Part shown: positions 58,567 to 64,000 of the stretch, piece after piece | How positions within the stretch are numbered: position 1 is the first letter of the stretch | Layout: each line of letters opens with the position of its first letter | DNA from: Paraburkholderia sp. | Lineage (GTDB): Bacteria; Pseudomonadota; Gammaproteobacteria; Burkholderiales; Burkholderiaceae | Reading direction: 5' to 3' | Length of the DNA: 64,000 nt | Assembly (NCBI RefSeq): GCF_028283785.1 | Contig: NZ_JAPWKB010000020.1 | Location: 246,754 to 310,753, forward strand | Notes under the pieces: generated by a model | The model's database searches: none | Told to the model about the DNA's origin: nothing | Seen by the model: the letters and a program-made list of their open reading frames with translations, nothing else | Position numbers and translations under genes: made by a program

Positions 58567-59022
58567 ATGACCGACGATCTGGCAAGGCTGCTCGACTACG
58601 AAGCCATACGCATGGTTAAGGCCCGCTACTGCCGCTTTCTCGACACCAAGGACTGGGACGGCTTCATCGGTCTGTTCACGCCCGATGCGGTGATGGACGT
58701 TCGCGAAGACACCGGCAATCCACCGATCTCCGGCCATGCGGCGATCCTCGACCAGGTTCGCTTCGCCGTGATCGATGCGCGTTCCGCCCATCAGGTCCAT
58801 TCCTCGGAAATCGACTTGCGCGAGGACGAGGCGGATGTCGTCACCGCCATGCAGGACCGGGTGGTGTGGTCGCCGGGCAAGTGCCCGATCCCCGGCGGGG
58901 CCTCGATCACCGGGTTCGGCCATTATCACGAGCGCTACGTCCGGCAGGACGGGACCTGGAAGATCGCCGCGCTCAAGCTGACCCGGCTCTATGTCGAGGT
59001 TCATCCCGCCCCTGTCGCCTGA
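58567..59022 (+). CDS. SnoaL/NTF2-like protein 3
   Basis: A 151-residue NTF2-fold protein of the SnoaL_4 type: LLDYEAIRMVKARYCRFLDTKDWDGFIGLFTPDAVMDV at the start, HQVHSSEIDLREDEADVVTAMQD in the middle and GHYHERYVRQDGTWKIAALKLTRLYVE at the end. It resembles bile-acid dehydratase (BaiE) and limonene-epoxide-hydrolase relatives, so a dehydration or isomerisation step on a polycyclic substrate is possible. The gene lies 10 bases after the fusion gene and just before LLM 3. Confidence 0.82.
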   Translation: MTDDLARLLDYEAIRMVKARYCRFLDTKDWDGFIGLFTPDAVMDVREDTGNPPISGHAAILDQVRFAVIDARSAHQVHSSEIDLREDEADVVTAMQDRVVWSPGKCPIPGGASITGFGHYHERYVRQDGTWKIAALKLTRLYVEVHPAPVA

Positions 59023-59083
59023 TAGGTTGCGGTGAAGGACGGCGGGGGCAATCCCGACGCGTCGACAAGAGAGGACGAATGTG

Positions 59084-60178
59084 ATGACGCAAGTGCGGCA
59101 CGTGGCGCAGGAGCCGGGGGCGCGGGCCCTGTTCGACAAGTTCGGCACGTACATCCTGCCCGGCCGGGTCAGCGATCCGCGCCGGGGTATCGAGGAAGCG
59201 CAGGAGGCCGAAAGGATCGGCCTGGGCTGCGTCTGGATTTCCGAACGCTATTCGCTCAAGGAGCCGGCGGTGCTGGCCGGCGCCGTGTCGCAGGCCACCT
59301 CGAAGATCCGCATCACCGGCACCATGTATGCGACGATGCGGCACCCGCTGGTCACGGCCAGCGTCGCCGACATGATGCAGGCGATGAGCGGCGAGCGGTT
59401 CCGCCTGATGTTCGCGCGGGCCGTGCCTGCCTACATGAAGATGCTGGGATCGCCGCCCATCACCATGGAGCGGCTGGCCGATCTGATTTCGATCTGCCGC
59501 CGTCTATGGGCGGGGGAGAAGGTCGATTACGACGGCATCCTCGGCAAATTCCCGGCGATCAGCCTGACGGACCGGCACGGCGGCACGCCGCCGCCGATCA
59601 TCTTCACCGCCATCGGGCCCAAGAGCCTGGAATTCGCGGGCGCACATTGCGACGGTGTGCTGCTGCACCCCTTCGTCTCGGCACAAGGCGTGCGCAATAG
59701 CACCAAGATCGTGCGCGATGCGGCCGAGAAGGCCGGGCGTGATCCGATGTCGGTGCGTATCTATCACAACATCATCGTCGCGCCGGACTTGCCCAAGGCG
59801 GAGGAAGAGGCCGTCGTGGGCGGCCGGGCTATCACCTATTTCGAACTGCCCGGTTTCGGCGACCTGATCGTCGACATCAATGGTTGGGACAAGACGGTAC
59901 TGGACGCCATTCGCGCCCATCCCAAGATCGCCGGGCTGAACGGCAAGCCGGCCGACCAGGCCTATACCCGGCAGGAACTGGTCGACGTGAGCAAGCTGCT
60001 TCCGCAGCAGTGGCTGGACGAAGGGGCCGCCGTAGGCACCGCGGCGCGCTGCGCGGACCAGTTGATGGATTTCCTCGACGCCGGTGCCGACGAGATCCTG
60101 CTCCATGGATCTTCGCCCAAGGACATGGGGCCGCTGACGGCCGAGTTGAAGCGCGCTCTGGCCGCGAAGGGGCTCTGA
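59084..60178 (+). CDS. LLM-class flavin/F420-dependent oxidoreductase 3
   Basis: A 364-residue luciferase-like TIM-barrel enzyme: TYILPGRVSDPRRGIEEAQEAERIGLGCVWISERYSLKEPAVLAGAVSQAT, ITGTMYATMRHPLVTASVADMMQAMSGERFRLMFARAV, and PPIIFTAIGPKSLEFAGAHCDGVLLHPF. The pattern is close to F420-dependent members found in actinobacterial steroid and xenobiotic loci. The ATG at 59084 is 8 bases after AGGA; a GTG at 59081 is also possible. It is followed at once by the phosphotransferase-like gene. Confidence 0.85.
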   Translation: MTQVRHVAQEPGARALFDKFGTYILPGRVSDPRRGIEEAQEAERIGLGCVWISERYSLKEPAVLAGAVSQATSKIRITGTMYATMRHPLVTASVADMMQAMSGERFRLMFARAVPAYMKMLGSPPITMERLADLISICRRLWAGEKVDYDGILGKFPAISLTDRHGGTPPPIIFTAIGPKSLEFAGAHCDGVLLHPFVSAQGVRNSTKIVRDAAEKAGRDPMSVRIYHNIIVAPDLPKAEEEAVVGGRAITYFELPGFGDLIVDINGWDKTVLDAIRAHPKIAGLNGKPADQAYTRQELVDVSKLLPQQWLDEGAAVGTAARCADQLMDFLDAGADEILLHGSSPKDMGPLTAELKRALAAKGL

Positions 60179-60179
60179 C

Positions 60180-61301
60180 ATGGAAGTTCTGACCCCCGAC
60201 CGCATCACCGTGCAGTTGCAGGACTGGCTGGCCACGCAGAAGCCGGACTGGCGCGACATCGTCGTGAAGCCCTTGAACGTCACGCTGGGTGCCGGTTTTT
60301 CGGCCGACATATTCTTCGTCGACGTCGATTACGTCGAAGCCGGCGAAGCGCGGGGCCAGACCCTGGTGGTGCGCCGGCAGCCCACCGATCTTGAGGTCGT
60401 GTTCGGCAGCAGCCTTGCGCTTCAAGGCAAGATGATGGCCGCGCTCGATGCGCGTGGCGACCTGCCGGTGCCGCCCTGGATCGGCATGCATCTGGAGTCC
60501 GATATCCTGGGCCTGCCGTTCCTGGTGATGGGCAAGGTCGAGGGCGAATGCGCCAAGCAGAAGCCCAACTACAACCTGGAAGGCTGGCTCGTCGAGATGA
60601 CGCCGGCCCAGCGTGGCCAAACTTTCGCCAACGCCATCGCGGCCTTTGGCAGCATGGCGCGTATCGACTGGCACGATGGCTTCGAGTTCCTCGCCCTGCC
60701 GGACCTCGGCAAGCCTGGACTCGACCAGTACGTCGGCGCGCTGGAAGCCTGGCACAAGGCGGCGGGCAAAGGGCGCGCGATGCCGATCGTCGATGCCGCC
60801 ATGGCCTATGTCCGCGACAATATGCCCGACGATGCCGGCGTCAACGTGCTGTGGGGCGATCCGACCCCGTCGAACGTGATGTTCGCGCCCGACGGCGGCG
60901 TCAACGCGCTGATCGATTGGGAACTGGCCGCGCTGGGCCCCGCCGAACTCGATCTGGCGTGGTGGCTTTATTTCGACGACCTGTTCGGTCGCCGCTTCGG
61001 CGTGCCCCGGCTCGAAGGCCTGCCGAGCCGGGATGAGACCATTGCCCTGTGGGAAGCGGCCAGCGGGCAGACCGCCAGACACCTCGACTATTACGATATC
61101 GTCGCCGCGCTGCGCATGGCGCTGGTCGCGGTCGGGGCCTTCGACCGTCAGGTCGGCATCGGCAACATCCCTGCGACGAACAAGTCGCTCAACGACAACT
61201 TCATGACGCAGTATCTGGCGGAAAAGCTGGGCCTGCCGCTGCCCGAGTTCGGGCCGGACTTCGTGGCCTTCATGAAGAACCTGACGCCGGTAAAGGAATA
61301 G
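60180..61301 (+). CDS. Phosphotransferase family (ACAD10/APH-like) protein
   Basis: A 373-residue protein-kinase-fold phosphotransferase of the APH superfamily, closest to the ACAD10/11 N-terminal domain group. The catalytic loop is VLWGDPTPSNVMFAPDG, where the usual HGD is WGD, and the metal-binding segment is NALIDWELAALGPAELDLAW. The N-terminal lobe has LVVRRQPTDLEVVFG. In mitochondria ACAD10/11 act on 4-hydroxyacyl-CoA by phosphorylation and elimination; bacterial relatives are common in acyl-CoA loci. It begins 2 bases after LLM 3. The role in hydroxyacyl processing is inference. Confidence 0.82.
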   Translation: MEVLTPDRITVQLQDWLATQKPDWRDIVVKPLNVTLGAGFSADIFFVDVDYVEAGEARGQTLVVRRQPTDLEVVFGSSLALQGKMMAALDARGDLPVPPWIGMHLESDILGLPFLVMGKVEGECAKQKPNYNLEGWLVEMTPAQRGQTFANAIAAFGSMARIDWHDGFEFLALPDLGKPGLDQYVGALEAWHKAAGKGRAMPIVDAAMAYVRDNMPDDAGVNVLWGDPTPSNVMFAPDGGVNALIDWELAALGPAELDLAWWLYFDDLFGRRFGVPRLEGLPSRDETIALWEAASGQTARHLDYYDIVAALRMALVAVGAFDRQVGIGNIPATNKSLNDNFMTQYLAEKLGLPLPEFGPDFVAFMKNLTPVKE

Positions 61302-61436
61302 GGCTTCGTTCGATGCCCGCTGCATTCGGGTGATGCGGTGGGCGGGTCGCCCTGACCTTCAAGTATATGGCGGCTCCGCCGGTTGGGACGGGACCCGGGG
61401 GTCCCGTCCAACACCTTGCCGAGCTGACGCGAACCG

Positions 61437-61712
61437 TCAGAGCTTCTTGAGTTCGGCGTTCGTCAGGCTGGTCGTCAGGCCCTTTTCGCCGGTGCTGAGC
61501 GTCTGCACCGGGATCGTGATGAACTTGCCGCGATAGATCACGCGCACCGTGCTGGCAGTGCCGTCGGCCCCCGGCAGGACGCGGTCGATCTTGCCCAGCT
61601 TTGTTCCTTCTGCCGAAAAGATCGCCTCGTTGCGGTCTATCACAGGCGCGTCGGCGGCAAAGGCGGGGGCTGATAGGGTGAGGGCGGTGAGAGCGAGCAA
61701 AAGCGATTTCAT
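61437..61712 (-). CDS. Small exported protein (PRC-barrel-like)
   Basis: A 91-residue protein with a clear signal peptide (KSLLLALTALTLSAPAFAADAP, cleavage near residue 20). The mature part (VIDRNEAIFSAEGTKLGKIDRVLPG, then STVRVIYRGKFITIPVQTLS) resembles a small PRC-barrel-like domain, often seen in sphingomonads. It stands alone on the minus strand between the phosphotransferase and MFS genes. It is probably periplasmic, function unknown. Confidence 0.75.
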   Translation of the reverse strand: MKSLLLALTALTLSAPAFAADAPVIDRNEAIFSAEGTKLGKIDRVLPGADGTASTVRVIYRGKFITIPVQTLSTGEKGLTTSLTNAELKKL

Positions 61713-61859
61713 TGGCGGAATCCCCGATAGCAGTTTGACCTTGCTGTTGGCCCAAGCCCCTATCCAGTTCAAGAAAAAATTGTGCAAATGAGAAGAAATC
61801 TGTTCAATATGTTCAATGCGCGAGACAAGACCTTGTCCGTGTTGGGAGAGAACGTAGAC

Positions 61860-63185
61860 ATGGCAGTTACAGGCTTTGCCGCCAGGGACCGATGGTTCCT
61901 GACCTTGCTGGGCGCGATTTTCATGATCAATTTCGTCGATCGCACGATCATCGCGGTCGTCGGCGAAGCGATCCGGCGCGATCTGCAATTGAGCGATCTG
62001 CAGTTGGGAATGATGGGCGGTCTGGCCTTCGCGCTGTTCTACGCGGTGCTGGGAATACCCCTGGCCCGCCTGGCGGAGCGCTTCAATCGCGTGCGCCTGA
62101 TCGCTGTGGTTACGGTGCTGTGGTCGATCATGACCGCACTGTGCGGCGCGGCCGGGGGATACGTGCAACTGCTGCTCTGCCGCATGGGCGTGGGCGTGGG
62201 CGAAGCCGGTTTCACACCGGCGCTGGTTTCGATGATCTCCGACCGGTTTCCCGTCGGGCGCCGCGCCCTGGTATATTCGCTGATCGCGCTGGGCGCGCCG
62301 CTTGGCAGCGCCTTCGCCGCGGTTGCGGGGAGCGCCTTTGCCCAGCATTTCGGCTGGCGCTGGACGATGGCGGCGGTCGGTGTGCCGGGTCTGGTGCTGG
62401 CCCTGCTGCTTTATACGACGATACCCGAACCCGAGCGCAAGGACGCCGGCGACAAGGCGCTGACCCCGCGCTTCACCGAAGTTCTCCGGCGGCTTGGCCG
62501 ATCGGCATCGTTTCTTCACTTGACGTGCGGCAGCGGCCTTGTCGGGCTGGTCGGCTTCGGGACCAACTTGTTTCTGATCCCTCTGCTGGTGCGGCGTTTC
62601 GAATTGCCGCTGTCGCAGGCCGGGCTGATTTTCGCGATGTCGTTCAGCCTCGCCACGATGGTCGGCCAGATCACGGGCGGCAATATCGCCAGCCGCTTGA
62701 TCGAACGCGATATACGATGGGGGGCATGGGCACCGGCGATTACCGTCGGGATGGCGCTGCCGCTATATCTGCTGGCGCTCTACCAGTCCGACTGGCGCGT
62801 CCTGGTCGGTTTCCTGTTCGTCGCCACGGCGCTGCTCTACGCCTTCACGCCTGCAGTGATGACGGTGACGCAAACCCTGGTCGAGCCGCGCATGCGCGCA
62901 TCGGCGGCGGCGTTGCATGCGTTCGGGCAGACGGTGGCGGGGCTGGGGATCGGTTCGGTCGCCTTGGGTTATCTGAGCGATCGGCTGGCGGACTACCATT
63001 TCGCGGGCGACTATGCCGCGCAGTGCCTTGCGGTGCATGGCGCCAGTCCGGCACCCGGTTGCCTGGCCGCGTCGGCGACGGGATTGCAGCAGAGCATGCT
63101 GATATCGGCGCTGGTCCTGATCGTCGCGGTGTTCAACTACCTCGTTGCCGCGAAGCATCTGCCGAGCGAGGCAAAAACGGCCTGA
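61860..63185 (+). CDS. MFS transporter, spinster-like
   Basis: A 441-residue, 12-TM MFS carrier: RDRWFLTLLGAIFMINFVDRTIIAVVGEAIRRDLQLSDLQLG in TM1, IPLARLAERFNRVRLI as MFS motif A, and LLCRMGVGVGEAGFTPALVSMISDRFP as in spinster-like sphingolipid or terpenoid carriers. A second motif A variant and the late TMs complete the fold. The ATG at 61860 follows GGGAG about ten bases upstream; a longer start at 61782 adds 26 residues without homology. It probably moves the catabolic substrate or a product across the inner membrane. Confidence 0.88.
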   Translation: MAVTGFAARDRWFLTLLGAIFMINFVDRTIIAVVGEAIRRDLQLSDLQLGMMGGLAFALFYAVLGIPLARLAERFNRVRLIAVVTVLWSIMTALCGAAGGYVQLLLCRMGVGVGEAGFTPALVSMISDRFPVGRRALVYSLIALGAPLGSAFAAVAGSAFAQHFGWRWTMAAVGVPGLVLALLLYTTIPEPERKDAGDKALTPRFTEVLRRLGRSASFLHLTCGSGLVGLVGFGTNLFLIPLLVRRFELPLSQAGLIFAMSFSLATMVGQITGGNIASRLIERDIRWGAWAPAITVGMALPLYLLALYQSDWRVLVGFLFVATALLYAFTPAVMTVTQTLVEPRMRASAAALHAFGQTVAGLGIGSVALGYLSDRLADYHFAGDYAAQCLAVHGASPAPGCLAASATGLQQSMLISALVLIVAVFNYLVAAKHLPSEAKTA

Positions 63186-63242
63186 CCGCAAATTGCCCGA
63201 GCGGTCGCGGTGACGCGAGCCGCTCGGGGCAGGAAAATTACG

Positions 63243-64000
63243 TCAGTCCCACTGCAGTTGCAGGTCGGGCACGTGCAGGATGTTGCCCACGAAATAGGGA
63301 ACCTGGAAACCGTCCTTGGTCCGGAACTCCGGGACGCGCTTGACGAACTCCTCGACCGCTATCTGAAGTTCGAGCCGCGCGAGGTGCATGCCGAGGCACT
63401 TGTGGATGCCGCTGCCCAGCGACATGTGCGGGGCCTTGCGGTCGAACCGGATGTCCTGGGGATCTTCGTAGAACGCCGGATCGCGGCCGACGACCGGCGA
63501 GCAGAACGCCACGTATTCGCCGGGCATGATCGTCTGGCCCTGGATTTCGATGACCTTGGTGGCGATACGGAACGCCGTGACCGGCGCGAAGGCGCGCAGG
63601 AATTCCTCCACCGCGAGCACGATCTGCGAAGGGTCGGCACGAAGCTCGTTCTGCTTCTCGGGATGCGAGGCCAGGTAGTTGAAGATGTTGCCGAGCAGCG
63701 AGGTGACCGTGTCGAGACCGCCGATGTAGAGGTTGAAGCAGTGGCCGAGCACTTCGTCGTCGGTCCAGGGACGGCCGTCGACGTCGAAATCCAGCACTTT
63801 GGTGATGTAATCGTCGCGCGGTTCCTTGCGGCGCGCCTCGATTTCCTCGAGCAGGTAGTCCTTGACGCATTTCACCGCGTTGCCGCGTACCTGCCAGTCG
63901 TTGGTGTGCAGCAGTTCCTTTTCCCACTTGAGGAACTGGGCCATCCGCTCCTGCGGCAGGCCCAGCAGATCGAGCACGATGAAGATCGGGAACTTCTCGG
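63243..64000 (-). CDS. Cytochrome P450, C-terminal 252 residues (start outside the window)
   Basis: The C-terminal part of a bacterial class I P450. The I-helix oxygen-binding groove is FNLYIGGLDTVTSLLGNIF (GGLDTVTS). The K-helix has AVEEFLRAFAPV with ExxR (Glu, Arg). PEDIRFDR-type sequence reads PQDIRFDRKAPHMSLGSGIHKCLGMHLARLE, giving the heme ligand Cys in the G-x3-C-x-G motif. It resembles CYP101/CYP111-type enzymes of sphingomonads that hydroxylate terpenoid or polycyclic substrates. The ferredoxin at 52258 is a possible electron donor. The gene continues past base 64,000. Confidence 0.9.
   Translation of the reverse strand, partial: EKFPIFIVLDLLGLPQERMAQFLKWEKELLHTNDWQVRGNAVKCVKDYLLEEIEARRKEPRDDYITKVLDFDVDGRPWTDDEVLGHCFNLYIGGLDTVTSLLGNIFNYLASHPEKQNELRADPSQIVLAVEEFLRAFAPVTAFRIATKVIEIQGQTIMPGEYVAFCSPVVGRDPAFYEDPQDIRFDRKAPHMSLGSGIHKCLGMHLARLELQIAVEEFVKRVPEFRTKDGFQVPYFVGNILHVPDLQLQWD

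Overview
The window is made of two unrelated pieces of bacterial DNA. Bases 1 to about 34,600 look like a Paraburkholderia/Burkholderia chromosome: tandem tRNA-Leu(CAG) genes, rnr, rlmB and rpiA, followed by a large exopolysaccharide (EPS) locus, with codons rich in GCG, TCG and CGC. Bases from about 34,650 to 64,000 look like a Sphingomonadales chromosome (Novosphingobium/Sphingobium type): a TonB receptor, BKACE, CaiB/BaiF, LLM-class flavoenzymes, Rieske-type proteins and a P450, with codons rich in GCC and GGC. The join lies inside two broken genes and has no integrase, tRNA or terminal repeat. An assembly chimera is the simplest reading, and nothing should be inferred about cooperation across it. 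Taxonomy here is judged by eye from protein character, not from a search.

Left part, 1-15,000. A partial TetR regulator, an MFS carrier and a MAPEG protein are followed by two tRNA-Leu(CAG) genes, each with its own near-consensus promoter and terminator. Then come RNase R, RlmB and RpiA, with glycosyltransferases beginning around them. Two copies of a 750-815 bp non-coding element (6,878-7,631 and 13,909-14,722) have inverted ends of about 130 bp and nested repeats of about 58 bp.

Left part, 15,000-34,600. A minus-strand operon runs crp/fnr, wcaJ, GT2, wza, wzc and ends at a terminator. It is followed by a GH2 glycosidase and then a tightly coupled four-gene unit read on the minus strand: carrier protein, acyl-CoA dehydrogenase-like protein, amino acid:[carrier protein] ligase (a class II aaRS relative) and a DUF1839-like protein. 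All three internal joins are ATGA overlaps. On the plus strand follow a Wzy/O-antigen-ligase-like protein and two GT4 glycosyltransferases. The set suggests an EPS that may carry an aminoacyl-derived substituent. No Wzx flippase is visible.

Right part, 34,650-64,000. After a truncated LuxR/MalT-like regulator come BKACE, an alpha-methylacyl-CoA racemase-like protein, a TonB receptor and then an F420 unit: FbiC (CofG-CofH fusion), F420:NADP oxidoreductase and CofC, followed by an LLM-class oxidoreductase. Two more LLM enzymes, a KstD-like flavoprotein, NTF2/SnoaL-like proteins, a ferredoxin, a sulfotransferase-like protein, SDR, VOC and phosphotransferase proteins, an MFS carrier and a P450 complete what looks like an F420-linked catabolic island for a bulky hydrophobic compound. 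CofD and CofE are not in view.

Most striking in the island are two adjacent genes that together look like one Rieske oxygenase. One (48,869-49,940) keeps the mononuclear-iron domain but has no Rieske cysteines. The other (49,955-50,905) has the Rieske motif but no recognisable iron-site motif. The first gene carries a frameshift, which may be a sequencing error. A palindrome CTATC-N4-GATAG lies upstream of two of the island's transcription units.
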